Source: Pseudodesulfovibrio sp.
Lineage (GTDB): Bacteria > Desulfobacterota > Desulfovibrionia > Desulfovibrionales > Desulfovibrionaceae
Length of the DNA stretch: 64,000 bases
Assembly (NCBI GenBank): GCA_016744135.1
Contig: JADGEX010000001.1
Coordinates: forward strand, 1,499,029 to 1,563,028
Reading direction: 5' to 3'
A program made the position numbers and the translations under genes. The notes beneath the pieces are model-generated. The model made no database searches. It saw only the letters and a program-made list of their open reading frames with translations, and was not told where the DNA came from. This document shows, piece by piece, positions 9,285 to 19,079 of the stretch (positions within the stretch are counted from its first letter, which is position 1; each line of letters starts with the position of its first letter).

Positions 9285-10433
9285 TCAATGGTTCAATCCA
9301 CCTCGGTCTTCTTTACCCACTAAAAGCATACCACCCACGACAGCCGTGAACGGGGCCACCGTAACCAGTCCAAAGCTACCCACCAATGTCTTGAGCACCT
9401 CGGCAGCTACATACACAAAATTGAACGTGGACCCCAGCGGAATACCCTGAGCCATAAATGCCATGAGCAATGTCACATATCCACCGGAATAGGCGAGCAG
9501 TAATGTGGTGGTCATGGTGCCGACAACAGCCCGCCCCACGCGGATACCAGACCAAACAGCCTCCACCCTCGAAATCCCGGGTTTCTTGGACACGACCTCA
9601 CCCATGGAGGCTGCCACATCCATGGCAAGGTCCATGACCGCACCACTTGAAGCCAAAAACACTCCGGCCATAAAAATACGTGTCAGGTCCAAATGACCGT
9701 ACCCCGCATACAGCAGGGTTTCGGCAAAAGGCATCACGGCCCCGTGCACATGAAATTTACTCGTAAAATAGGCGGCCAACGCACAACTGGAAATCACGCC
9801 AAGAAGCGTCCCGATAAACGCGGTCAATCCTGTACGGTTGAGACCCGCTACCATAAAAATGATCACGCCACTGAGCAGGGCTACTACGCACAGAGCGAGC
9901 CAAACCGGATCAGTTCCCTTGAGCAAAAGCGGCACGAGTACTTTCCAAATGGTCATGCCTGTAAAAATAAATGAAAGCAGTGCCTTCAGGCCTGTCATTC
10001 CGCCAAAAAGTATCAATAATCCGGCAAACAAGCCAAGCAGGAGCAATTCCAGACCCAATCGATAATGTGCTTGCGGATTGACAAAGATGACTTCGCCGTC
10101 CTCGCCAATGGTCAGAACGACATAGGCAGTGTCACCGACCCGAAAGTCCTTGTCTCGATCCATCTGACCGAGAAGCTGATTCAACCCGTCAAACTCCTGT
10201 CCTGAATAAGGACCGTCGAGCATACGCAAAGTCACGCTCTGCTCGCCTGTACGGATCATGCCAAGTTCCTGAATATTTTCGTTGTCCACGCCCACCACTT
10301 CGGCAGTGCAGCGAACAGCATCCTCATCCTTGTTTTTCTCAAAACCCGTCGGGACAAAATACAAGGCCGTGGCAAGGATGGTAAAAATGCCGATGAGTAA
10401 CCAATCACGAGATTTTTTGCTGGGAGAATACAT
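9285..10433 (-). CDS. YibE/F family membrane protein
   Basis: 382 residues. The N-terminal transmembrane anchor (about 12-30) precedes a soluble beta domain (about 40-130) and seven or eight membrane helices (about 135-375). The segments GMTGLKALLSF, GVIIFMVAGLNRTGLTAFIGTLLGV and ASSGAVMDLAMDVAASM are typical of the YibE/F family, whose role is unknown. AAGGAA precedes the ATG. It is divided from upstream phoA by a strong terminator, so it is probably a separate unit. Confidence 0.9.
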   Translation of the reverse strand: MYSPSKKSRDWLLIGIFTILATALYFVPTGFEKNKDEDAVRCTAEVVGVDNENIQELGMIRTGEQSVTLRMLDGPYSGQEFDGLNQLLGQMDRDKDFRVGDTAYVVLTIGEDGEVIFVNPQAHYRLGLELLLLGLFAGLLILFGGMTGLKALLSFIFTGMTIWKVLVPLLLKGTDPVWLALCVVALLSGVIIFMVAGLNRTGLTAFIGTLLGVISSCALAAYFTSKFHVHGAVMPFAETLLYAGYGHLDLTRIFMAGVFLASSGAVMDLAMDVAASMGEVVSKKPGISRVEAVWSGIRVGRAVVGTMTTTLLLAYSGGYVTLLMAFMAQGIPLGSTFNFVYVAAEVLKTLVGSFGLVTVAPFTAVVGGMLLVGKEDRGGLNH

Positions 10434-10443
10434 GCTTTCCTTG

Positions 10444-10480
10444 AAAAAAACGGGCGGACCGAACGTGTCGATCCACCCGT
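10444..10480 (-). terminator. Rho-independent terminator of the alkaline phosphatase gene
   Basis: On the minus strand CGGGTGGATCG and CGGTCCGCCCG form a GC-rich stem followed by seven T. Confidence 0.85.
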
Positions 10481-10498
10481 AAATGTCGAGAGTTTGAT

Positions 10499-11989
10499 TT
10501 AGTTGGCAGCCATCTGCATCTTACCGGAATTCACAAACTGCGGCTTGGCCTTCAGACCCATGAGAGACATGATCTTAGTGGCGATATCAACGTTGTCATA
10601 GCTTCCGTTAAAGGAAGCAGAACCAACACCGATGGCGGAGGTGGAAACCGGCACGCCCGTGTGCTTGTATGAAGTCCAGCCAAGACCGGCTTTCTGGTTA
10701 AGCACATGGGTGATAGCCACTGCAATAGGCTCATATTCGCCGTACATAATATATTCCGAGCCACTGGCTTTTTCCTTACCTGCCATTGAACGATCAAAAG
10801 CGGTCTTGATCTCGGCAATCTGAAAATCTGCCAAAGCCAAAGCGTCCTTCTTGGGATCGCCGAAAAACTTCAGGCCGAAGTTTTTGGTGATGACAGGCTT
10901 CATGGCTTCGAAGTTACCACCCTTCTTTTTGAAATCGGCAAAGATTTCGTCTGTGAATTTCTGGAAGGAGACTTTCTGCTGACCCAGAATTTCAAAATGG
11001 GAACCATACTTGGTTCCGGCAAAGCCAAGGGTCAGCCCGCCGCACTCGTGGTCACCGGTCACAACAATCAAAGTGTCTTTCGGGTGTTTTTTATAGAAAG
11101 CCAGTGCCTTTTGTACGGATTCGTCAAAGGAGATGGTGTTCAAAATGGACGCGGTGGCGTCGTTTGCATGACACGCCCAGTCGATTTTTCCGCCTTCAAC
11201 CATCAGAAAAAAACCCTTATCGTTGTCGAGCATTTCAATGGCCTTGGACGTAAACTCAGGCAGGGTGATATCCTTCTCGGTCATATCCATGACATAGGGA
11301 AGCGCTTTGCCATCCTGCAGCCATTCGTTCCAAGCCAGAATTTTCCCGTCACCGGGCTTGATGGCCATGAAGTCTTTCTTGTTATTAATGATGGTGTACC
11401 CATTGTCTTTGGCAATCTTGAGGGCATCACCCTGCGGAGCCTTGGACTTCTTCCCTGCGGGGTCTTTCAAACCACCACCGGCAAAGAAATCGAAACCGGA
11501 CTTGGCAAGGGCCACATCGATTTCATGATACATTTTGCGGGTCTTAACGTGAGCATAGAAAGCAGCCGGGGTAGCGTGATCAATGGACACGGAAGAAACG
11601 ATGCCGACCTTCTTGCCCTGCTCCTTGGCCATTTCAGCAATGGTCTTGACCTGCTTAAAATCCGGGTCCACGCCAATATAGTTGATGTTGGTTTTGATAC
11701 CGGAAGCCAAAGACGTGGCCGATGCAGCGGAACCGGTAATGAAACGATTGGCAGCAAAAGTCGTGGTGATGCCCTGCGCAGGCATGGCATCAATAGCCAG
11801 CTTTTTACCAGTATAGGCAGCAGTCGCGGCACGTTGAGGCAACCCCATGCCGTCACCGACAAAGAGAAATACGTATTTAGCTGTTTTTGCTTTTGCATCG
11901 GCAGACTTGACTTGTCCACCAACCATGAACGTGACGGCCAAAATGAGCACCAGTGCACATTTTGCAAAACTTTTTCCCATAATAATCAT
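10499..11989 (-). CDS. phoA: Alkaline phosphatase (periplasmic phosphomonoesterase)
   Basis: 496 residues with an N-terminal signal peptide (hydrophobic run about 9-28). Metal and catalytic motifs of the PhoA family are present in order: FVGDGMG (D46), the nucleophile S87 in TGSAASATS, HATPAAFYAHV, VEGGKIDWACHA, TGDHECGG and a late KHTG. The aspartate that precedes the nucleophile in E. coli PhoA (DSA) is glycine here. GGAGG lies seven bases before the ATG at 11989. A candidate Pho box lies about 100 bases upstream, suggesting phosphate-starvation control. It liberates phosphate from organic esters in the periplasm. Confidence 0.94.
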   Translation of the reverse strand: MIIMGKSFAKCALVLILAVTFMVGGQVKSADAKAKTAKYVFLFVGDGMGLPQRAATAAYTGKKLAIDAMPAQGITTTFAANRFITGSAASATSLASGIKTNINYIGVDPDFKQVKTIAEMAKEQGKKVGIVSSVSIDHATPAAFYAHVKTRKMYHEIDVALAKSGFDFFAGGGLKDPAGKKSKAPQGDALKIAKDNGYTIINNKKDFMAIKPGDGKILAWNEWLQDGKALPYVMDMTEKDITLPEFTSKAIEMLDNDKGFFLMVEGGKIDWACHANDATASILNTISFDESVQKALAFYKKHPKDTLIVVTGDHECGGLTLGFAGTKYGSHFEILGQQKVSFQKFTDEIFADFKKKGGNFEAMKPVITKNFGLKFFGDPKKDALALADFQIAEIKTAFDRSMAGKEKASGSEYIMYGEYEPIAVAITHVLNQKAGLGWTSYKHTGVPVSTSAIGVGSASFNGSYDNVDIATKIMSLMGLKAKPQFVNSGKMQMAAN

Positions 11990-12090
11990 TGTTCGACCTC
12001 CTCAGGACGCGGTGTTTTTATGTTGGATTCATAACTACCCCCAAAAAGTTACGAATCCGTGTTGCATTGAGGAGGAACTGTCACCGAGGA

Positions 12091-12108
12091 ATGGCAAGTC
12101 TGTGACAA
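12091..12108 (-). promoter_or_regulatory. Candidate Pho box upstream of phoA
   Basis: On the minus strand TTGTCAC-AGAC-TTGCCAT gives two 7-base half-sites separated by four bases, the architecture of the PhoB box (CTGTCAT spaced by four). It is about 100 bases before the phoA start. No phoB is in the window. Confidence 0.5.
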
Positions 12109-12149
12109 ATAACTATGGAACAACCTTGATTATCATTCTTTAAAACCAC

Positions 12150-12175
12150 AAAAAAAAGACCACCCAAAGGTGGTC
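12150..12175 (-). terminator. Hairpin terminator between the tandem repeat and phoA
   Basis: GACCACC (12158-12164) pairs perfectly with GGTGGTC (12169-12175) around CAAA, followed on the minus strand by a run of eight T. It would end a leftward transcript coming from the exchanger gene and the repeat region. Confidence 0.8.
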
Positions 12176-12227
12176 ATCCTAAAAGTACCATCAAACAAAA
12201 AAACATCTTTACTTCTTTCGTCCAAAC

Positions 12228-12510
12228 TCTCTCCCCTGACACCGTCAGGCTTGGGAGAGTGGTGTAGATGCGAGGTGGAAGGGGGCGTGGTTGCCACAAC
12301 CCCCAGCACGGCGAGGACAACCATAACGCTTCCAACTGCGCAAATGGTTGTTATCGCGAATTTTAAAAAGGTATCCCCGATGCCGTGAGGCTTGGGAGAG
12401 TGGGGCAGATGTGCATTTTCTCGGGCGCAGTTTAACCGGAGGCGTAGCCTAGCTACGGTGAGGATTAAACAAAGCCCGAAAAATGTGCAGATGGCCCGCT
12501 ATCGCAAGCC
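12228..12510. repeat. Tandem structured repeat, two diverged copies of about 140 bp
   Basis: A near-identical leader recurs: TCCCC-ACCGTCAGGCTTGGGAGAGTGG type at 12232-12268 and 12374-12412. Each copy is followed by a long imperfect inverted repeat, the second centred on GTAGC-CTA-GCTAC (12444-12456) with arms reaching CAGATGTGCATTTT and AAAATGTGCAG. In copy 1 the leader folds as nested stems CTCTCCC/GGGAGAG (12229-12259) and CTGAC/GTCAG. It lies between the exchanger gene and a leftward terminator, so it may be a 3' UTR or a small RNA. Function is unknown. Confidence 0.7.
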
Positions 12511-12523
12511 GAGTAACAAAGCA

Positions 12524-13453
12524 TTACGCCATGAAGTCGCGTGCCCAACGAACGAGATTGATGGCGATCAGGAGTGCTCCTTCCCAACGGGAAACCCGCC
12601 AGCCGGTGCGCAACAAAATCAAGACCAATCCAACCATGCCCACCAGCACGATAAGGCCACTGGATGCCTCTGGAGAAACAGGCAACGGCTTGAGTAGGCA
12701 AGTCAGGCCAAGCACTCCGGCAAAGTTAAAAAAGTCGGACCCAATGAGATTACCGAGCAGCATCTCATTCTTGCCTTTGACCGAAGCAGCCAGACAAGTG
12801 ACAAGTTCTGGCAGGCTGGTTCCGGCGGCGACGATGGTCACCCCGATAACCCAGGAAGAGACACCAAGCGTTGTGGCAATGGATGTGGCCGCAGACACCA
12901 TGAGATGGCCGCCCATGGCGATGGCCGCGAACCCGCCGATAAGCAACACATAATCCAGCCATTTCACAGTCCGGTCCTTGAGCTCTTCCAACTCATCTTC
13001 ACCCGGAGATTCGCGATTCATGCCAAGATAAACAAGATAGCTGATGAGCAAAGCCATCAACCCGGCGCCAAACCAACGTCCAAGCTCGCCCACAAATGAC
13101 ACGGCGAGAATGCCTGCGGTGGTCAAAAACAACAGTAGGCCATCGCGATAGACAATGGTCCTGTTGGATACCAACGGCTTTATCATGGCCATAAGACCGA
13201 GAATAAAACCAAGATTAAAAATATTGGACCCCACCACATTGGACAGGGAAATGTCGTTGTGCCCACGGAAAGCGGCATTCATGGTCACGAGAAATTCCGG
13301 CGCCGAAGTACCGAGTGCGACAATTGTCAGCCCGATAACCAGTTCGGACACGTTGTATTTACGGGCGATAAGGGCGGCCGAAGTCACGATCCAGTTGGCG
13401 CCAAACCAGAGTAGAACTGCGGCAGCGCAAAAGGTGATGATGTCTATAGTCAT
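12524..13453 (-). CDS. Calcium/sodium antiporter (Na/Ca exchanger family)
   Basis: 309 residues, about ten membrane helices in two inverted halves. Each half carries the exchanger alpha repeat: IVALGTSAPEFLVT with VVGSNIFNLG (about 44-83) and VAAGTSLPELVTCLA with LIGSDFFNFAG (about 205-245). It exchanges calcium for sodium or protons at the inner membrane, probably extruding calcium. The start ATG at 13453 has only a weak ribosome-binding site. The tandem structured repeat lies immediately downstream. Confidence 0.92.
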   Translation of the reverse strand: MTIDIITFCAAAVLLWFGANWIVTSAALIARKYNVSELVIGLTIVALGTSAPEFLVTMNAAFRGHNDISLSNVVGSNIFNLGFILGLMAMIKPLVSNRTIVYRDGLLLFLTTAGILAVSFVGELGRWFGAGLMALLISYLVYLGMNRESPGEDELEELKDRTVKWLDYVLLIGGFAAIAMGGHLMVSAATSIATTLGVSSWVIGVTIVAAGTSLPELVTCLAASVKGKNEMLLGNLIGSDFFNFAGVLGLTCLLKPLPVSPEASSGLIVLVGMVGLVLILLRTGWRVSRWEGALLIAINLVRWARDFMA

Positions 13454-13489
13454 TAAATATATATATGCTATGCGAATGAATGGAGCAAG

Positions 13490-14575
13490 CTAGGCTTCGG
13501 AATCAGCCTGTGACTTTTTCCATTCCTTCACGATTTCGGGCTTGGGTTCGGCCCACTCAAAAACATTTTCGCGGGTCGGGGTTATCTTCACACTTTCACA
13601 GGATGTTCCACGTTTGACCGTAACACCGATCTTTTCACCTGTAGCTTCAAAATGCTTCCGGGCCTTACCGGAATAGGAAGCCATAAGCGCGGCCGCATCA
13701 TGCACAGCCTCCGTACTCCAATCTCCTGCCACAGGACGGCCTACAGCGAGCGGACCGGGGAAATTTTCCACTTTAAACACATAGTCAGCAGGCTCAATAC
13801 AAGATTCGATCTGCAAATTGTCTTCTGCAGTGCGGCCAAAAGTCAGCCAATGGGTTCCGGCCCAATACTGACGACCAGCACGGGCCAGAGAGAAATCAGT
13901 GGCAGACGGACGCTCACGGTGCATGAGCAATTTGACGAACCGTCCGGCCCCGGAAGCCTCGGTCAAACAACACCCGCCACCGGGGGTGGGAATTTCAGTA
14001 AATCCATACTGTTCGGCCAAAGCATACTGCGGCTTGCGACCACGCCCGGACCAGTCAAGGAGACGTTCACGGTCTACCAGACCAGACTCTTCCATAGGGG
14101 TAGGATTCAGATTCTTCGCGCTCAAAGGCCGAAGCAAAACGTCCCGGACATGCGCCCGTTTAGTGATGAGATTGAGGGCATCTGCCCGCTGACTCATAGG
14201 CCGCTGGCCCACCACCTCACCGGAAATAAGAAATTTAGCCTCATATTCAGGCAACAGCTTCACAGCGTGTGAAAGCATGGTAATTTTGCAATCAATACAC
14301 GGATTGAGCCACTTGCCGTACCCCTGAGAAGGACCATCCAGCATCATGTTTACATAGTGTTGCCGGATATCGACTTCCACGGCATCGATACCGTAGTGTT
14401 CTTTCCAAAAAGGAATTAATTCCGGTTTGCCAAAAAAAGGTGTGACAAAGTGCAAACCGAGCACTGTCAAGCCCTGGTCCATCACGGTCCGTATAGCCAG
14501 AATCGAATCCAGGCCACCGGACAACAACGCAAGCGCGTCATAGTGTTTATTCATATCCGCCATGGAAGCGACCAC
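13490..14575 (-). CDS. PP-loop ATPase, tRNA-thiolation-like protein
   Basis: 361 residues (an M at residue 5 or 8 is an alternative start). The PP-loop LLSGGLDSILAIR (about 17-29) shows an ATP pyrophosphatase that adenylates a substrate, as in ThiI, MnmA and TtcA. Conserved cysteines occur in NPCIDCK (about 91-97) and GGGCCLTE (about 200-207). The C-terminal part (about 240-340) resembles an RNA-binding domain of the NFACT-R type, but I see this only weakly. A role in tRNA sulfur modification is inferred from the PP-loop and cysteines; the substrate is unknown. Confidence 0.75.
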   Translation of the reverse strand: MVASMADMNKHYDALALLSGGLDSILAIRTVMDQGLTVLGLHFVTPFFGKPELIPFWKEHYGIDAVEVDIRQHYVNMMLDGPSQGYGKWLNPCIDCKITMLSHAVKLLPEYEAKFLISGEVVGQRPMSQRADALNLITKRAHVRDVLLRPLSAKNLNPTPMEESGLVDRERLLDWSGRGRKPQYALAEQYGFTEIPTPGGGCCLTEASGAGRFVKLLMHRERPSATDFSLARAGRQYWAGTHWLTFGRTAEDNLQIESCIEPADYVFKVENFPGPLAVGRPVAGDWSTEAVHDAAALMASYSGKARKHFEATGEKIGVTVKRGTSCESVKITPTRENVFEWAEPKPEIVKEWKKSQADSEA

Positions 14576-14809
14576 TATGTTAGATCGGTGACAAGGGCAA
14601 GAATTTTACGATCCCCTACTTGCCACACCTTTTCGATCAAGAAAACACAAAACGATCAACCTTCTCATATCATCCCGATTTAACGCAGCAAGTAGCTATT
14701 AACGCACCCCTTTTTTACCATATATATGATTGTTGCCCACCACACGCGTATCTGGTATTTGAACATGTTGCTCAATTGTTGCCGTCTGAAAATCCCGGAG
14801 GATAAATAT

Positions 14810-15856
14810 ATGGCTCGAAAAGCCGTTGATCCTGATGTCCTGCGCAAAGAGGCGCTCGGCACTGCTCTGACTACCATTGAACGCAAGTTCGGCAAAGGTT
14901 CGATCATGCGTATGGACGGCGAAGCGTCCCACTCCATCCCTGCCATCCCGACCGGCTCCATCGGCCTGGATATAGCGCTGGGTATTGGTGGCGTACCACG
15001 CGGTCGCGTTATAGAAATTTACGGCCCGGAATCATCGGGTAAAACCACACTGGCTCTGCATATTATTGCTCAAGCCCAAAAAGCCGGTGGTAATGCCGCG
15101 TTTATTGACGCCGAGCATGCCCTCGATCCCGGCTATGCGAAACGACTGGGAGTCCTGACAGACGATCTACTCATTTCCCAGCCCGACTACGGCGAACAGG
15201 CTCTTGAAATCGCAGACTTGCTCGTCCGTTCCAGCGCAATTGACGTCGTGGTTATCGACTCCGTTGCCGCACTCATTCCCCAGGCCGAACTCGAAGGCCA
15301 GATGGGTGAGACACAGGTCGGCGGTCAGGCACGGCTCATGTCCCACGCGCTCAGAAAGTTGACCGGCACCATTCACAAATCCAACTGTGTGGTCATCTTC
15401 ATCAACCAGATTCGCATGAAGATCGGCATGACCGGCTACGGCAACCCGGAGACGACTTCCGGCGGCAACGCACTCAAATTCTACGCCTCCTGCCGTCTCG
15501 ACATCCGCCGCATCCAGACCCTGAAGGACAAGGACGAGGCGTATGGCATCCGCGCCCGTATCAAGGTCGTCAAAAACAAGGTCGCCCCGCCCTTCCGTCA
15601 GGCTTTGGTAGACGTCTTGTACGGCCAGGGTATCAGCCGTACGGGCGAACTTATCGACATGGGCGTGGAGCACGGCATCATCGAAAAATCCGGCTCCTGG
15701 TTCGCCTATGGTTCTGAGAAACTCGGCCAGGGCAAAGAAAACGTTCGTCAATTGTTAGAAGACAATCCTGACATGGCCGCATCCATTGAAGAGAAACTGA
15801 TGACTCATCTCGGGTACCGAGACGAAGTCGAAGAAGCCGGAGACGCCGGCAAATAA
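14810..15856 (+). CDS. recA: RecA recombinase
   Basis: 348 residues, starting MARKAVDPD at ATG 14810 behind CGGAGGA; an in-frame ATG at 14726 would add 28 unlike residues and has no good ribosome-binding site. Walker [13 protein letters not shown], Walker [11 protein letters not shown], loop L1 and the L2 region [20 protein letters not shown] are intact. RecA forms filaments on single-stranded DNA, drives homologous recombination and triggers self-cleavage of LexA-like proteins; the S24 protein at 2573 is a possible target. I see no convincing LexA box upstream. Confidence 0.98.
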   Translation: MARKAVDPDVLRKEALGTALTTIERKFGKGSIMRMDGEASHSIPAIPTGSIGLDIALGIGGVPRGRVIEIYGPESSGKTTLALHIIAQAQKAGGNAAFIDAEHALDPGYAKRLGVLTDDLLISQPDYGEQALEIADLLVRSSAIDVVVIDSVAALIPQAELEGQMGETQVGGQARLMSHALRKLTGTIHKSNCVVIFINQIRMKIGMTGYGNPETTSGGNALKFYASCRLDIRRIQTLKDKDEAYGIRARIKVVKNKVAPPFRQALVDVLYGQGISRTGELIDMGVEHGIIEKSGSWFAYGSEKLGQGKENVRQLLEDNPDMAASIEEKLMTHLGYRDEVEEAGDAGK

Positions 15857-15874
15857 AATGTTTTTAGCCCAGAT

Positions 15875-15908
15875 AAAACGCCTCGGGTCCGTGTCTCGAG
15901 GCGTTTTT
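15875..15908 (+). terminator. Rho-independent terminator after recA
   Basis: AACGCCTCG pairs with CGAGGCGTT around an 11-base loop, followed by TTTTT. Confidence 0.88.
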
Positions 15909-15940
15909 AACTGGAAATCATTTTTTGGAGAATTTGCGAG

Positions 15941-18580
15941 ATGAAAGCCAACGAAATCCGTCAACGGTTCCTTGAATACTTCGAGAAGAACAGCCACGCC
16001 ATAGTGGAGTCTTCACCGCTGACCCCCAAAGACGACCCGAGCCTGCTCTTCACCAATGCAGGCATGGTCCAGTTCAAGAAACTTTTTCTGGGCCAGGAAA
16101 AACGTGACTACAACCGCGCTACCACTTCGCAGAAATGTCTGCGCGTGGGCGGCAAGCACAACGACTTGGAGAACGTGGGTCGCACCGCACGCCACCACAC
16201 ATTTTTCGAAATGCTCGGCAACTTCTCCTTTGGCGATTACTTCAAGGAAGACGCCATCAAGTTCTGTTGGGAATTCCTCACCGAAGAACTTAAGCTCGAC
16301 AAAGAACGCCTCTATATTACTATATATAAAGATGACGACGAAGCAGGCGAACTTTGGAAGAAAATCGCAGGTGTTCCTGAAGAGCGTATTTTCAAGCTGG
16401 GCGAAAAGGATAACTTCTGGTCCATGGGCGACACCGGCCCCTGCGGTCCCTGCTCCGAAGTCCACTTTGACCAAGGCGAAGAAGTTGGCTGCGGTCCGAA
16501 TTGCGGTATCGGCAAATGTGACTGTGACCGCTATCTGGAAATATGGAACCTCGTGTTCATGCAGTACGATCAAGCCGAAGACGGCACTCGCACCGATCTG
16601 CCCCGCCCGTCCATCGACACAGGCATGGGCCTTGAGCGTATCGCTGCTGTGGCACAGGGCGTGGCCTCGAACTATGAGACCGACCTGTTCCAGTCCATCA
16701 TCCAGTACACCGCTGATCTTGCTGGTGTGAAATACCGCCAGTCCGAAGAGATCGACACCGCGCTTCAGGTCATTGCCGACCACTCACGCGCCATTGCCTT
16801 CTTGATCCCGGATCAGGTTCTCCCGTCCAATGAAGGACGTGGATATATTTTGCGCCGTCTCATTCGCCGTGCCTATCGCTTCGGCAAACTCATGGGCCTT
16901 AAGGGCTCCTTCCTGTGGAAAACCGCTTCCAAAGTCGTTGACGACATGGGCGGACACTACAAGGAACTGGAAGAAACCCGCGACTTCATGATCGAAGTAG
17001 TCAAAGGTGAAGAAGAGGGCTTTGCCAATACCTTGGACAAAGGCCTTGAAATGCTCGAAGAGGAACTGGCTGAACTGAAAAAAGTCAAGGCCTCCATCGT
17101 TCCCGGCGAGACCACTTTCAAACTTTACGACACGTACGGCTTCCCCATCGACATCGTACGCGACATCGCAGAACAGCATGGCATGGGCGTTGATGAAACC
17201 GAATTCGACAAATTCATGCAGGAGCAAAAAAAACGCTCCAAAGCCGCATGGAAAGGCTCCGGCGAAAAAGACATCGCTTCCACCTTCCAGACACTCCTGG
17301 AACAGGAAGTGACCTCTGAATTCTCCGGCTACGAAACCATGGCTGACCAGTCTGACATCGCCTACCTGCTCACTCTTAATGGCAAAATTGTCGACACTCT
17401 GCCCGATGGCTCGTCCGGCTGGATAGTCGCGAAGTCCACGCCGTTCTACGGTGAATCCGGCGGCCAGACCGGAGACACTGGCTCCATTGCTGCTTCCGGC
17501 GGCAAGGCTGACGTTCTCGAAACCGTGAAACCTTCGCAAAAACTGACCGCTCACAGGGTAACAGTAACAGAAGGGACATTTTCCACGGGCGACACAGCGT
17601 TCTTTAACGTTGATCGCTCCCAACGTTTGGCCACCATGCGTAACCACACGGTAACTCACCTGCTCCATGCCGCCCTGCAAAAAGTTCTGGGCGACCATGC
17701 AAAGCAGGCCGGTTCACTAGTCGGCCCGGATCGTCTGCGCTTTGACTTCACGCACATCAAAGGGCTGTCTCATGACGAACTCGCTGAAGTGGAAGCCATC
17801 GTAAACCAAAACATTCTCGACGCCATTCCGGTAGACCGCTCAGTTATGAGCATCAAAGAAGCTCAGACCAAGGGCGCAACCGCCCTGTTCGGCGAGAAAT
17901 ACGGCGACACCGTATCCATCATCGAAGTTCCTGGCGTATCCATGGAATTCTGTGGAGGCACACATCTGGATAATACCGGCATTGCCGGAACATTTATCAT
18001 TACTGCCGAGGCCGGAGTGGCCGCAGGTATCCGCCGCATTGAGGCTGCGACAGGCCATAATGCTGTAGCTTATCTCAACGAACGTCGCGAAGCCGTTGCC
18101 GAAGCCGGAGCCATGCTCAAGGCCCAGCCCGCAGATCTGCCCAAGAAGGTCAAGGACCTCCAAAAGCAAGTCAAAGATATGGCCAAGGAGATGAAATCCT
18201 TGCAGGCCAAGCTCGCATCCGGCGCGGGCAGTGACATGATGAGCAAAATTGAAGATATCAACGGAGTAAAAGTTCTGGCTGTTGAACTGGAAGCCCCAAA
18301 CATGGGTGTCATGCTGGAACAGATGGACGCCTTGCGCTCCAAGATTGATTCCGGTGTCATCTGCCTCGTGGCAGGCCATGACGAAGGTAAGGTCTCGGTC
18401 GCACTTGCAGTGACTAAAGACCTGCATAACCGGTTCAAGGCTGGCAACCTGATCAAACAGGTAGCAGGCGAAGTCGGCGGTGGCGGCGGAGGCCGTCCCG
18501 ATCTGGCTCGTGCAGGCGGTTCAAACGCTGCAGGCATACCGAACGCCATTGCCAAAATAAAAGAACTGATCGCAGAATAA
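15941..18580 (+). CDS. alaS: Alanyl-tRNA synthetase
   Basis: 879 residues, full length. The class II catalytic core carries [22 protein letters not shown], the editing domain carries [11 protein letters not shown] and FCGGTH, and the C-terminal C-Ala domain ends with a glycine-rich [16 protein letters not shown] zinc-binding-like cysteine cluster occurs near residues 165-195 ([12 protein letters not shown] through CGIGKCDC). It charges tRNA-Ala and clears mischarged serine or glycine. It is flanked by its own terminators, so it is transcribed alone or by read-through from recA. Confidence 0.98.
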   Translation: MKANEIRQRFLEYFEKNSHAIVESSPLTPKDDPSLLFTNAGMVQFKKLFLGQEKRDYNRATTSQKCLRVGGKHNDLENVGRTARHHTFFEMLGNFSFGDYFKEDAIKFCWEFLTEELKLDKERLYITIYKDDDEAGELWKKIAGVPEERIFKLGEKDNFWSMGDTGPCGPCSEVHFDQGEEVGCGPNCGIGKCDCDRYLEIWNLVFMQYDQAEDGTRTDLPRPSIDTGMGLERIAAVAQGVASNYETDLFQSIIQYTADLAGVKYRQSEEIDTALQVIADHSRAIAFLIPDQVLPSNEGRGYILRRLIRRAYRFGKLMGLKGSFLWKTASKVVDDMGGHYKELEETRDFMIEVVKGEEEGFANTLDKGLEMLEEELAELKKVKASIVPGETTFKLYDTYGFPIDIVRDIAEQHGMGVDETEFDKFMQEQKKRSKAAWKGSGEKDIASTFQTLLEQEVTSEFSGYETMADQSDIAYLLTLNGKIVDTLPDGSSGWIVAKSTPFYGESGGQTGDTGSIAASGGKADVLETVKPSQKLTAHRVTVTEGTFSTGDTAFFNVDRSQRLATMRNHTVTHLLHAALQKVLGDHAKQAGSLVGPDRLRFDFTHIKGLSHDELAEVEAIVNQNILDAIPVDRSVMSIKEAQTKGATALFGEKYGDTVSIIEVPGVSMEFCGGTHLDNTGIAGTFIITAEAGVAAGIRRIEAATGHNAVAYLNERREAVAEAGAMLKAQPADLPKKVKDLQKQVKDMAKEMKSLQAKLASGAGSDMMSKIEDINGVKVLAVELEAPNMGVMLEQMDALRSKIDSGVICLVAGHDEGKVSVALAVTKDLHNRFKAGNLIKQVAGEVGGGGGGRPDLARAGGSNAAGIPNAIAKIKELIAE

Positions 18581-18592
18581 CAGCTCCTATAA

Positions 18593-18636
18593 AGAAAAGC
18601 CCCTCACATCATTAAATGTGAGGGGCTTTTCTTTTT
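18593..18636 (+). terminator. Strong terminator after alaS
   Basis: AAAAGCCCCTCACA pairs with TGTGAGGGGCTTTT around an 8-base loop, followed by CTTTTT. It may also serve the convergent small lipoprotein gene. Confidence 0.9.
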
Positions 18637-18650
18637 CATACGTATTATTG

Positions 18651-18767
18651 TTATTGACCCAACAAAATCAAATTTGCTTCATGAGCAGGTTCCACTTCAT
18701 GGTGGCAACCAGCTACAGCACCGACGAGCATAACGAGCACCACTGCACACAAAAGAAACTTTTTCAT
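18651..18767 (-). CDS. Small lipoprotein-like peptide (38 residues)
   Basis: ATG at 18767 follows GAGGAAAG with proper spacing. The peptide starts MKKFLLCAVVLVMLVGAVAG, a classic signal sequence, and the lipobox V-A-G-C puts the lipidated cysteine at residue 21. This leaves a mature tail of only 18 residues (CHHEVEPAHEANLILLGQ). It resembles entericidin-sized lipopeptides in plan but not in sequence. It is convergent with alaS. Function unknown; the signal peptide, lipobox and ribosome-binding site together make it a likely real gene. Confidence 0.7.
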   Translation of the reverse strand: MKKFLLCAVVLVMLVGAVAGCHHEVEPAHEANLILLGQ

Positions 18768-19079
18768 AGGACTTTCCTCACTTAGGTTTCAAGAAGAATA
18801 ACATGCAGCTCTCTTCAACGCAAAACGGTTGTTTGAATAGACGAGGCCTCCCTCCCTTGACGACTCGAAGCAGAAAAACCTTGTCACTTGACGTGATCTA
18901 TGGCACAAGCATCCTCCCGGTTAGAAGAACCGGCGTGTTTGAGACGTCCCGTTACAAATTGTCCCAGATGCGCACCATCTTCTGATCGCGCGATTATAAA
19001 TAATACGTTGCATGAGGGTTGACATGTGCATTTCATATGCGTAGAAGTCCCCCTCTTAGTTTGCGCAAGGAGCAATTTT
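18768..19079. other. Intergenic leader region of rplM
   Basis: About 310 bases with no supportable gene. It contains the hairpin CCGGTT-AGAAG-AACCGG near 18919-18935 and a promoter (19019-19047). The 5' part presumably carries the divergent promoter of the small lipoprotein gene. Confidence 0.5.
19019..19047 (+). promoter_or_regulatory. Sigma-70-type promoter for rplM-rpsI
   Basis: TTGACA (19019-19024), a 17-base spacer and TAGAAG (19042-19047) precede the rplM start by about 30 bases. Confidence 0.55.

Noticed and set aside
14740..14809. LexA box upstream of recA (GAACATGTTGC)
   Set aside because: Only half resembles a known LexA palindrome and the second half-site is missing; the group's consensus is not certain to me.
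16784..17698. Long antisense ORF across alaS
   Set aside because: AlaS is unmistakable on the plus strand; the antisense frame is a shadow of its codon bias.
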